The translations under genes and the position numbers were made by a program. From JAZDDE01 sp039714435 (GTDB lineage: Bacteria; Gemmatimonadota; Gemmatimonadetes; Palauibacterales; Palauibacteraceae), in NCBI GenBank assembly GCA_039714435.1, contig JBDLJJ010000098.1, forward strand, positions 1 through 10,689: a stretch of 10,689 nucleotides of DNA, given 5' to 3'. Every line of letters starts with the position of its first letter. Positions within the stretch are counted from its first letter, which is position 1. Below are positions 1 to 6,110 of this stretch, piece by piece. The notes beneath the pieces were generated by a model. The model ran no database searches, was not told the origin of the DNA, and saw only the letters and a program-made list of their open reading frames with translations.

Positions 1-266
1 TTTCACCTGGTGCGCCCCGCTCGCGACGGATCCCCAGAAGCGTCCTCAACGCGTATCCACTTAGACCGTTACGGTCTCCCGAAAAGTTACACGGTGCTCT
101 CTATCCCGGCTGAAGCAGCTGTCCCAAGCAGCGCAAACCGCTGTGCACATGTTATTGCGGTGGAACAACAGGGCGGGGGCGCGAGGTTACTGTAGGGCCC
201 GCGTACAGCGAGCCTATAGGGACAGGGAACACCAAACTGCGACAGCATCGGTCACATATCGGACGT
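1..266. other. Upstream region without a supported gene
   Basis: No reading frame here looks like a protein. The frame open from the left edge to base 195 and the frame from GTG 143 to 403 have no recognisable domain, signal sequence or ribosome binding site, and the second runs out of frame through the small gene that follows. The stretch contains a short perfect dyad at 63-77 and a self-complementary CCTATAGG at 213-220. I could not identify a convincing -35/-10 pair. It probably holds the promoter region of the small secreted protein gene. Confidence 0.4.
63..77. repeat. Perfect dyad, operator-like
   Basis: The bases AGACCGT-T-ACGGTCT form a perfect inverted repeat with 7-base arms around one central base. 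With a one-base centre it cannot fold as a good hairpin, so a binding site for a dimeric regulator is more likely than a terminator. It lies about 200 bases upstream of the small secreted Cys-rich gene. No regulator can be assigned from the sequence, and a 15-base dyad can arise by chance. Confidence 0.3.
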
Positions 267-608
267 CTGAAGACGGCCACGCGGCTGTTCTCTGTTCTGC
301 TCTTTCTGGCCGGAAGTGCGAGCCAGAGTGTGCGCACATGTGCCCATCACGATCTTCCGTCAGTTGCCGACTCGGGCCAGGCCAGCCACGCTCACGCCCC
401 TGACAGCGAAAGCCAGAACGCCGGCTGCTCCTGTCTCGGCAATTGCCTCACAAGCGCCGGTCAGGCGCTCGCCAGCCAAGCTCCGGCGCTCCTCGCCGGG
501 TTCATCGAGCTATCTCCGGCCGGCGGCCTGGCGAACCGGCCCGCGCCGATCAAGAGCCCTACGTCCTACCTCCTTCCGTACCCTACTGCACCGCCCGTTC
601 TCAGCTGA
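267..608 (+). CDS. Small secreted Cys/His-rich protein, non-canonical start
   Basis: The frame encodes an N-terminal signal peptide (KTATRLFSVLLFLAGSASQS), then a short mature protein with TCAHHD, two further His, and a compact C-x-C-x-x-x-C motif (CSCLGNC, about residues 54-60). It ends in a Pro-rich tail, SYLLPYPTAPPVLS. I recall small exported proteins of this layout (Cys cluster, then a LLPF/Y..PP tail) from related bacteria; none has a function known to me. The Cys and His suggest metal binding, which is inference. No ATG, GTG or TTG lies in frame before the signal peptide. CTG 267 gives a textbook signal peptide (113 aa), CTG 237 lies about 8 bases after CAGGGA, and the GTG at 330 would delete the signal peptide. 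The gene may therefore use a rare start, or may have lost its start codon. It lies 95 bases before the barrel gene on the same strand. Confidence 0.55.
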   Translation: MKTATRLFSVLLFLAGSASQSVRTCAHHDLPSVADSGQASHAHAPDSESQNAGCSCLGNCLTSAGQALASQAPALLAGFIELSPAGGLANRPAPIKSPTSYLLPYPTAPPVLS

Positions 609-625
609 TCTAAGCAAAATCCACT

Positions 626-660
626 CTGCGCGCAGTAGCCCCGGCGAGTTACGCCGCGGG
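626..660 (+). other. Palindrome and stem-loop between the two left genes
   Basis: CTGCGCGCAG (626-635) is a perfect 10-base palindrome. It is followed by a stem-loop at 639-660: CGGCG/CGCCG around AGTTA, extended by CCC/GGG across a one-base bulge. There is no T-run after it, so it is not a standard intrinsic terminator. It could be a processing or stabilising hairpin between co-transcribed genes, or a weak terminator. Confidence 0.35.
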
Positions 661-703
661 TGAGCGCACGTGAATTGGTCAAAAATCACTGAGGATGATG
701 ACG

Positions 704-1564
704 ATGACGCTAAGTACTTGTAATGCCAATCCAGGTTGTAGCAATCGTATTCGCCGCGCCGGTCTGGCTCTAACGATGCTGGCCCTTTCGGCAACCACGG
801 CCGGAGCACAAGAGGTACACGAGCGTGCGGAAGACAGCCACGAGCACGCAGATGATCACGATCATGGACTCCACTTCGCGCACCCCATCTTCACCGAGTC
901 GGCGTCGCCAGACACAAAGATCCGCCTTGACTACGCACGTACCTGGGAGGAAGACGCCAACGAGAACGAGGTCGAGTTCGAGGCGGAGTACGCCTTCCAT
1001 CGCTCGTTCAGCATCGAGCTTGTAGTTCCGTACGTGTCGCTCAACCCAGACGCAGCACCCTCCGAGTCAAATCTTGGCAACGTCGAGGTGGCGCTGAAGT
1101 TCGCCAACTTTGCCTTCGAGGATAGTGGCGTTCTACTTGGCTACGGGGTGGAGTTCGGTCTCCCGACAGGGGACGACGAGCAGGGCATCGGAAGCGACCA
1201 CCTATGGGAGATCGAACCGTTTCTTAATCTGGGAGTCAAGCAGGGCGACTGGGAGATTCAGGCCTTTTCAGTTTTCGGGATCCCGACCAACCAGGACGAA
1301 GGAGAGGAGATCGAGACCGAATTCAAGTACGATCTCTCCACTCTGTATCACGTCTCGGACCGCGTGCAGGCATTGCTCGAGCTGAACGGAGAAGTGGGCC
1401 TGAGTGGTGACGAAGCCGGCGAGGGCGTGGTGAGCCTGGCGCCCGGTCTCAAGGTGGCGCCTCTGGCGGATCGGTCCCTGTTTCTCGGTGTCGGCGTCAG
1501 CCTGCCACTGGGCGAGCAGGAGGTCGACGCAACACTTCGAGTGTCGGCCTTTTATCACTTTTAG
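704..1564 (+). CDS. Outer-membrane beta-barrel protein with His-rich N-terminus
   Basis: A protein of 286 residues. ATG 704 is preferred because GAGG at 691-694 then has 9-base spacing; ATG 695 and 698 are in frame but too close to it. Residues 1-35 form a signal peptide (RRAGLALTMLALSATTAGA, cut before QE). The mature N-terminus carries seven His within residues 39-60, including HEHADDHDHGLH. The rest alternates short hydrophobic and polar strands with acidic turns, and the chain ends in FYHF with a terminal aromatic residue, the usual signal for barrel assembly. It resembles the large 'MetA-pathway/putative transporter' group of barrels, for which no substrate is proven. The His cluster suggests a divalent metal (inference). 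The preceding small Cys-rich gene is on the same strand. It converges on the response regulator gene with a 27-base gap in which no terminator is visible. Confidence 0.8.
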   Translation: MTLSTCNANPGCSNRIRRAGLALTMLALSATTAGAQEVHERAEDSHEHADDHDHGLHFAHPIFTESASPDTKIRLDYARTWEEDANENEVEFEAEYAFHRSFSIELVVPYVSLNPDAAPSESNLGNVEVALKFANFAFEDSGVLLGYGVEFGLPTGDDEQGIGSDHLWEIEPFLNLGVKQGDWEIQAFSVFGIPTNQDEGEEIETEFKYDLSTLYHVSDRVQALLELNGEVGLSGDEAGEGVVSLAPGLKVAPLADRSLFLGVGVSLPLGEQEVDATLRVSAFYHF

Positions 1565-1591
1565 GGTCAGACGCTTCGCACCGAAAAACGC

Positions 1592-2380
1592 CTATACCGT
1601 TTGGCCGAGCGCCTTCTCCAGCCGGGTCCGGCCCGACCTGCTGACGGTGAATTCTATTCCCGTCCGCAGGACGGCTGTCCGCAGACCATCCCGACGCGGG
1701 CGAAGTTCGTGCAGCGAACTAAGACGAATCAGGCTGGATCGGTGGATACGCACAAAGCCGTGCGGCGCCAGCCGGGCTGCGAGGTTGTTCATCGACTCTC
1801 GCACGAGATGCGAGCCCTCGGACGTGTGAAGCCGCATGTAGTCACCGGCACCGGAAACGGCATGGATCTCATCTATCCCGATGAGGATCGCTCGGCCCCC
1901 TATCCGAATCACTATTTTGCCCGGATCCGCCGGGGTTCGGTCAGCCGTACCGACCGTGGCTAGCAGGGCCGCGAGATTGGCCGGGATCCCTCCGAGTGCG
2001 CCGTGAACGCTCTCTCTCCCCCGGTTCAGCGCTTCCTGAAACCTCTTGTCCGTATACGGTTTCAACAGGTAGTCGACGGCGTTCACATCGAAGGCGCGTA
2101 TTGCGAAGTCATCATAGGCCGTGGCGAACACCACGGCGGGTCGATAGTGAGGAAGGATGTGCTCCAGTACCTGGAAGCCGTTTAGCCCGGGCATCTGCAC
2201 ATCCAGAAAAACGAGTTGCGGCCGCAGGGCCAGGATAGAGTCGACCGCTTCCCGCCCCGTCGCGCACTCAGCCACGATCTCGGTGTCGCTCTCGTTTTCC
2301 AGCAGCAGCCGAATTCCCCGCCGCGCCGCTTCCTCGTCATCGACGATGGCGACGGTCAGCTTCTCCGTGACATCGGCCAT
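1592..2380 (-). CDS. LytTR-family response regulator
   Basis: A protein of 262 residues with an N-terminal receiver domain (about 8-125) and a C-terminal LytTR DNA-binding domain (about 155-258). Receiver residues are all present: acidic D14/D15, phospho-acceptor D60 in FLDVQMPG, T87, and K107 in LLKPY. The LytTR part shows GDYMRLHT and FVRIHRSSLIRL, both typical of the family. On phosphorylation such proteins bind direct repeats and activate transcription. The gene starts two bases after the stop of the kinase gene (TAG-CC-ATG), so translation is probably coupled; GAGGGG about 11 bases upstream may help. The target genes are unknown; the divergent exported genes are candidates by position only. 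Confidence 0.93.
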   Translation of the reverse strand: MADVTEKLTVAIVDDEEAARRGIRLLLENESDTEIVAECATGREAVDSILALRPQLVFLDVQMPGLNGFQVLEHILPHYRPAVVFATAYDDFAIRAFDVNAVDYLLKPYTDKRFQEALNRGRESVHGALGGIPANLAALLATVGTADRTPADPGKIVIRIGGRAILIGIDEIHAVSGAGDYMRLHTSEGSHLVRESMNNLAARLAPHGFVRIHRSSLIRLSSLHELRPRRDGLRTAVLRTGIEFTVSRSGRTRLEKALGQTV

Positions 2381-2382
2381 GG

Positions 2383-3489
2383 CTACCCGGTCCCCTCGGC
2401 TTGTTTCCAGGGTACGCGCAGCGTGGCTGCCGTCCTGTTTCCGACATTGCGGGATAACGTCACCTCGCCTTTATCTCCATACAGCGCCTCCAGTCGGGCC
2501 CGGGTGTTTGCCAGTCCAACGCCGTCACCAGCGGTGCTTGTAGCTACAGCCGCAGGCGTTCCAGGTCCCGATCCGCTATTCCACACCTCGATGACCAGGT
2601 CGTTCTCGATCCGCTCGGCCCTCAGGCCCACGGTGCCAGCCGAGCTTTCGCGCTCGACGCCGTGACGTATGGCGTTTTCGACCAGGGGCTGAAGGATCAG
2701 ACTGGGGACCGTCGCCGCACTCGCCTCAGGCCCAACATCCACCTGAACCTGGAGCTTCTCTCCAAACCGCTTCTTTTGAATGTCCAGATAGGCGACGGCG
2801 AACTCTATCTCCTCCGACAGAGAAACTTCCTGCTGATCGGAGGCACGGACAGCTCGGCGCAGGAGATCTGACAGTCCAGCGATCGTGTCCACCGCCTCCT
2901 GACCCCTCTTCTCGCGTATCAAGACAGACACGGTGTTTAAAGCGTTGAACAGAAAATGGGGCCGCAGCTGCGCTCGCAGGTTGTCGAGGCGCGCCGAAGT
3001 AAGCTGCTCTCGGAATTGGGTGGCCTGCAGCTCGCGTTCCTTATGCTTTGAGGCGTACCCGGCGGCGTGCGTGCCTATTACCAGTGCCCAGTAGACCAAG
3101 AAGGCGATGGGAAACCAGCGGCCCGCGAGGACGAGAAACACGTTCCAGTCTGGTGCGATGCCAACGATCAGCACGCGATTGATGAGATGAAACAGGCCAA
3201 GCTGGGACACCGCGATGAGGCTTCCGAATGCGAGGTGGCCCAGAATCGGCCTGACACGGTGGGTTGGAGATATCCAGATTCGCTCGGAGAAAAGGATGAC
3301 CGCCGGCGCGAGGAGGGCCCAAAGGTACCAGTCCAGTATCCCCAGATAGGCTCCCCGCAGGGCAGCGCGACCAAGACTTAGCTGGGCCAGAACGCTGCCG
3401 CCTGCCGACAAGATGCCGAGTGGGGTAGCGATGCCGAACGCAAAGAGCCACAGCCGCGGGAGTCGCGGCAGACTGGTCACCCTGGACAT
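2383..3489 (-). CDS. LytS/YehU-type sensor histidine kinase
   Basis: A protein of 368 residues. Four hydrophobic segments (about 13-37, 48-67, 82-110, 116-146) make up the membrane sensor. A short linker follows, then a His_kinase domain (PF06580 type) with LRPHFLFN, where H178 is the predicted phosphorylation site. The HATPase domain has its N-box in LILQPLVENAIRHG (N272) and its G-box in GDGVGLANTRARL. There is no separate extracellular domain, so the signal is probably sensed within or near the membrane. The frame stays open upstream to an ATG at 3636, but the extra 49 residues look non-coding. ATG 3489 directly precedes the membrane part, with AAGGAG at 3504-3509 (a rather long 14-base spacing). 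It is the partner of the LytTR regulator immediately downstream. Confidence 0.9.
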   Translation of the reverse strand: MSRVTSLPRLPRLWLFAFGIATPLGILSAGGSVLAQLSLGRAALRGAYLGILDWYLWALLAPAVILFSERIWISPTHRVRPILGHLAFGSLIAVSQLGLFHLINRVLIVGIAPDWNVFLVLAGRWFPIAFLVYWALVIGTHAAGYASKHKERELQATQFREQLTSARLDNLRAQLRPHFLFNALNTVSVLIREKRGQEAVDTIAGLSDLLRRAVRASDQQEVSLSEEIEFAVAYLDIQKKRFGEKLQVQVDVGPEASAATVPSLILQPLVENAIRHGVERESSAGTVGLRAERIENDLVIEVWNSGSGPGTPAAVATSTAGDGVGLANTRARLEALYGDKGEVTLSRNVGNRTAATLRVPWKQAEGTG

Positions 3490-3712
3490 CTGCGGTTCTT
3501 TTTCTCCTTCGTGAGTGCGTACGGGGGTTGCTGCGGGAACGTAGTCCCGGCGCAGCGTACAATTCCAGTCTCGGAAGAGGGGCGGCACACCCGTCTCATC
3601 ATACAGTTGGTTCGCCGCTCTGAGGCGGCCATTCACCGCATGGGGGCTTCAACCCCACCGCCAATAGTCCTTTCTTGCGTTCGATAGTCTCACATTTCAG
3701 GAGGTTCGACAA
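3490..3712. promoter_or_regulatory. Divergent intergenic region between the two-component system and the DUF3237 gene
   Basis: About 220 bases separate the two divergent starts and should hold promoters in both directions. Visible structure: a small hairpin GCCGC-TCTGAG-GCGGC (3614-3629), a second TGGGG-GCTTCAA-CCCCA (3641-3657), and CAGGAGG at 3698-3704, a strong ribosome binding site 8 bases before ATG 3713. On the minus strand TATGAT (3597-3602) could be a -10 box, but no matching -35 is clear. I cannot place promoters with confidence. Confidence 0.4.
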
Positions 3713-4306
3713 ATGGTTCAGGTCGTGTCGCGGCGGAGTTTCGCCAAGCTCGGCGGCTCGTTGGCCGCGCTGTCTCTCGTAGGGCCCAGCCGTCTCGCTT
3801 TCGGTAACCCGGTCGTCGGCAATCCGATGACCGGCGGCTCTGCCACCCGTGGGGAGCCTTCCTTCGAGCTGCTGGCGGTTCTCGACATCGAGCTGGACGG
3901 GTCATTGGCTATCGGTCCCGTACCGCTCGGCACCCGCCAGATATTTCCCATCAAGGGCGGCACGTTCGAAGGTCCCAACATGCGCGGCGAAATTCTGCCC
4001 GGTGGCGGGGACTGGCTCCTGCGCCGCTCCGACGGGGCCAGCAGCCTGGACGTTCGTGCCACGCTCAGGACGGACGACGGAGCACTGATATTCTCGCACT
4101 ACCGCGGAATCCTCTACATGCCTCCCGAGGCAATCGCCAAACGGCAGGCGGGTAATCAGCTGACCGCTGACGATTACTACTTTCGGATCGCACCGTTCTT
4201 CGAGACCTCGGCCGACTCCTACGGCTACCTGAACCGCACAATGGCGGTGGGCATCGGAGAGCTAGGACAGGGCCGTGTCAAATATACAGTCTACTCAATT
4301 CTGTAG
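3713..4306 (+). CDS. Tat-exported DUF3237 domain protein
   Basis: A protein of 197 residues. A twin-arginine motif, SRRSFAK (residues 6-12), is followed by a weakly hydrophobic stretch up to about residue 31, indicating export of a folded protein by Tat. The remainder matches the DUF3237 layout (about 50-197): GTRQIFPIKGGTFEGPNMRG, LPGGGDW, TDDGALI, YYFRIAPFFET, GYLNRTMAVG and a final YTVYSIL. These are small beta-barrel proteins with no generally established function. The complete motif set suggests an intact protein. CAGGAGG 8 bases before the ATG supports the start. The next gene follows after 45 bases on the same strand, probably as an operon, and encodes another exported small protein. 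Confidence 0.88.
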   Translation: MVQVVSRRSFAKLGGSLAALSLVGPSRLAFGNPVVGNPMTGGSATRGEPSFELLAVLDIELDGSLAIGPVPLGTRQIFPIKGGTFEGPNMRGEILPGGGDWLLRRSDGASSLDVRATLRTDDGALIFSHYRGILYMPPEAIAKRQAGNQLTADDYYFRIAPFFETSADSYGYLNRTMAVGIGELGQGRVKYTVYSIL

Positions 4307-4351
4307 GCCCGCCGGTACACCCAGGCCTCCCCATGAACAGGACCAAGTCAT

Positions 4352-4894
4352 ATGAAAACTCGTAACCGAACCACATTCTCGGCCTTCGCACTGCTGTTCG
4401 CAGCAGCGGCCGCTTTGCCTTCTGAGGCCGCGGCCCAGGCTCCTGGCCAGCAATGCGTGGACAATCCCAAGTACTCTGAGTTTGACTTCTGGGTCGGCGA
4501 CTGGACAGTCACGAACGCCCAGGGGAATACGGCCGGCACGAACAAGATCGAGAAGATCGAGAAGGGCTGTCTGCTTCTCGAAAGCTGGACGAGCGCCCGG
4601 GGCGGTACCGGAACCAGCATCAACTACTGGGATCCCGTGGCCGAGAATTGGACGCAGGTATGGGTGAGCGCGGGCAGCACCATCATTCGCCTCCAGGGAG
4701 GGCTGAAGGACAGCGCGATGGTCCTGGAAGGTACCTGGCAAAACCCGAGCGGCCAGATAACGCCTATGCGCGGTACCTGGACACCACTGGAGGACGGCAG
4801 CGTCCGGCAGTTGTTCCAGGTGTCGAACGACGACGGCGCCACGTGGTCAGTGTGGTTCGACGGCAATTACGTGCGTACGGACACGGGCGGCTGA
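4352..4894 (+). CDS. Secreted FDFWVGDW protein (DUF1579-like)
   Basis: A protein of 180 residues with a cleavable signal peptide (hydrophobic core about 8-22, AAAQA at 26-30). The mature part opens with FDFWVGDW (44-51), the hallmark of a widespread group of small beta-rich proteins often labelled DUF1579 or 'hypothetical'. Further typical elements are the GCLLLESW, INYWDP, WTQVWV and GTW segments. A lipocalin-like ligand-binding barrel is plausible, but no enzymatic residues are evident and no function is assigned. Two Cys (C35 and the one in KGCLLLE) could form a disulfide in the periplasm. AGGA at 4339-4342 lies 9 bases before the ATG. It probably shares a transcript with the DUF3237 gene. 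Confidence 0.8.
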   Translation: MKTRNRTTFSAFALLFAAAAALPSEAAAQAPGQQCVDNPKYSEFDFWVGDWTVTNAQGNTAGTNKIEKIEKGCLLLESWTSARGGTGTSINYWDPVAENWTQVWVSAGSTIIRLQGGLKDSAMVLEGTWQNPSGQITPMRGTWTPLEDGSVRQLFQVSNDDGATWSVWFDGNYVRTDTGG

Positions 4895-4966
4895 GAAGGC
4901 TCTAGACGGCCGCGCCACCGTAGGATCCACCCCACACTGTCCGGCGGGTCTGCTTAGCCGTACGAT

Positions 4967-5024
4967 CTCGGTGGTTATCATCACCGAGGCGGGCGGTTTC
5001 GTTTCCGCCTCTGAGCTGAGGAGG
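4967..5024 (+). promoter_or_regulatory. Structured leader with overlapping hairpins before the metalloprotease gene
   Basis: Within the 136-base gap before ATG 5031, three complementary pairs overlap. H1 is CTCGGTG (4967-4973) with CACCGAG (4982-4988), 7 bp with an 8-base loop. H2 is GAGGCGG (4986-4992) with CCGCCTC (5005-5011), 7 bp. H3 is CCTC (5008-5011) with GAGG (5018-5021), which is part of the ribosome binding site. H1 and H2 share bases 4986-4988; H2 and H3 share 5008-5011. These alternatives could control access to the ribosome binding site. No T-run follows any stem, so transcription termination is unlikely. I do not recognise a known riboswitch class. Confidence 0.4.
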
Positions 5025-5026
5025 AG
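5018..5026 (+). promoter_or_regulatory. Strong ribosome binding site fixing the start at 5031
   Basis: GAGGAGGAG ends 4 bases before ATG 5031, and its GGAGG core ends 6 bases before it. This decides against the upstream in-frame GTG at 4971, which would put 20 non-signal residues before the lipoprotein signal peptide. Confidence 0.85.
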
Positions 5027-5030
5027 ACGT

Positions 5031-6053
5031 ATGCGTATTATCGGGCTTTTCGCAGTCGTTTTGCTTGCTGCTTCTGTTGCCAGTTGCAGCGAGCCGACCG
5101 TTCCCACCGCTCCGCCCGAATCTAATTCGTCGCTGGAGCCGGCCGCGCCCCTGTTCAGCGCTGGGCAGGCTGGCACAGACGATCTGACGGCGGTGGACGA
5201 TGTGCCCATCTACGCTGATTTTTCGAATATCAACAAGAAGCTGGCTCGCATGAGACTGGGAGCCGAGCTGGCGGTGGCGGAGTTCGTTACGGTCAGCACC
5301 AAGGGTGAGTACGGCCGAATCGTCTTTGCCAGTGACCGTGGTAACAAGCAAACACCCTTCGACTGGGTGCCCAACGATCCACGCCGTGGTGGGCTGGCCA
5401 CTATCTCCTATATCGTGGACGAGAGCGACGGCGACGCTACTGGAGGCCTGACCAACGCCGACACGGAACCGGCCATCGACCGGGCCATGACCACCTGGGA
5501 CAGCCAGACGTGCTCGACCATCGGGATCGTCGGACTTCCTTACAACAACAGGGACCTCGGCGTAGTCGAGCGCATCCTCGGCTTCGGGGGTTCGAACGAC
5601 GTTTTCGCCGACATTACGCATGCGGGCTGGTTGCCGGAGGCGTTCTTCAACTCGCCCCCGTTCTTCCCGCCCGATGGTGGAGAGTTCATCCTCGGAGTCA
5701 CGTTCACGGCGGGCATGGTGGACGGGTCGGGTAACTTCACCGACATCAACAACGACGGAAAGCTGGACACTGCGTTCCGCGAGATCTACTACAACAACGC
5801 TTTCCAATGGACCATAAATAACATGCCGTTTCTGGGCTCGCCCATCGACGTAGAGACCGTCGCTCTGCATGAAGCGGGGCACGGCATGAGTCAGAACCAC
5901 TTCGGAGACATTTTCGTGGACGGCGGCCTTACCTTCATACACTTCGCCCCGTTTGCCGTAATGAACGCCGCGATTTCCCGCCAGGCGCAGGTACTCGAAG
6001 GAACGGATGAAGCTGGACATTGCAGCATCTGGGGTGACTGGCCGCTCAACTAG
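5031..6053 (+). CDS. Metzincin-like zinc metalloprotease lipoprotein
   Basis: A protein of 340 residues. It begins with a lipoprotein signal peptide with lipobox VASC (Cys19), so it is probably anchored to a membrane facing the periplasm or outside. The zinc site is HEAGHGMSQNH: H280, E281 (catalytic), H284, H290. A Met-turn candidate, PFAVMNA, has M311. This spacing matches matrixin-like metzincins (HExxHxxGxxH followed by a Met-turn), except that the usual Gly is Ser287. A possible Ca-binding loop, DINNDGKLD, precedes the catalytic helix. The conserved end contains AGHCSIWGDW. Substrate unknown. The start is set by the strong GAGGAGGAG. The gene stands 136 bases after the DUF1579-like gene with a structured leader, so it may be transcribed or controlled separately. 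Confidence 0.87.
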   Translation: MRIIGLFAVVLLAASVASCSEPTVPTAPPESNSSLEPAAPLFSAGQAGTDDLTAVDDVPIYADFSNINKKLARMRLGAELAVAEFVTVSTKGEYGRIVFASDRGNKQTPFDWVPNDPRRGGLATISYIVDESDGDATGGLTNADTEPAIDRAMTTWDSQTCSTIGIVGLPYNNRDLGVVERILGFGGSNDVFADITHAGWLPEAFFNSPPFFPPDGGEFILGVTFTAGMVDGSGNFTDINNDGKLDTAFREIYYNNAFQWTINNMPFLGSPIDVETVALHEAGHGMSQNHFGDIFVDGGLTFIHFAPFAVMNAAISRQAQVLEGTDEAGHCSIWGDWPLN

Positions 6054-6078
6054 CTGCCGATAGTTCGACAATCCAGGC

Positions 6079-6110
6079 GAGTAGGCGGCTCCAGCCGGGG
6101 CCGCCTACTC
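6079..6110. terminator. Strong stem-loop between convergent genes
   Basis: GAGTAGGCGGC (6079-6089) pairs perfectly with GCCGCCTACTC (6100-6110), giving 11 bp around a 10-base loop. It lies 26 bases after the metalloprotease stop and overlaps the stop codon of the opposing serine hydrolase gene (6105-6107). Symmetric placement suggests a bidirectional terminator for both genes. No T-run follows on either strand, so it may act with Rho or mainly protect 3' ends. Confidence 0.6.

Noticed and set aside
190..219. Imperfect inverted repeat CTGTAGGG / GCCTATAG resembling MerR-type operators
   Set aside because: Only 6 of 8 positions match, the spacing is too wide for a MerR operator, and no -35/-10 pair brackets it.
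143..403. 86-codon frame with several Cys
   Set aside because: It overlaps the signal peptide and Cys motif of the small secreted protein in another frame, without signal peptide, ribosome binding site or family resemblance.
1565..1591. Possible terminator between the convergent barrel and regulator genes
   Set aside because: The 27-base gap contains an A-run but no complementary arms of useful length.
3603..3611. ACAGTTGGT, a match to the degenerate LytTR half-site
   Set aside because: It is a single copy with no partner at the usual spacing. So loose a motif is expected several times by chance in a window of this size.
3490..3636. N-terminal extension of the histidine kinase to ATG 3636
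   Set aside because: The 49 extra residues have no kinase-like or membrane character, and the later ATG is immediately followed by the first membrane helix and preceded by AAGGAG.
4853..4880. Weak similarity of the reverse complement to bases 143-168 (both translate to HVIAVE)
   Set aside because: It is short, needs a gap, and lies inside a coding region on the other strand; most likely coincidence rather than a repeat.
4902..6071. 389-codon open frame antisense to the metalloprotease gene
   Set aside because: It mirrors the protease gene in a GC-rich genome, where long antisense frames are common. It has no domain-like features, and the sense strand has a strong ribosome binding site, signal peptide and catalytic motif.
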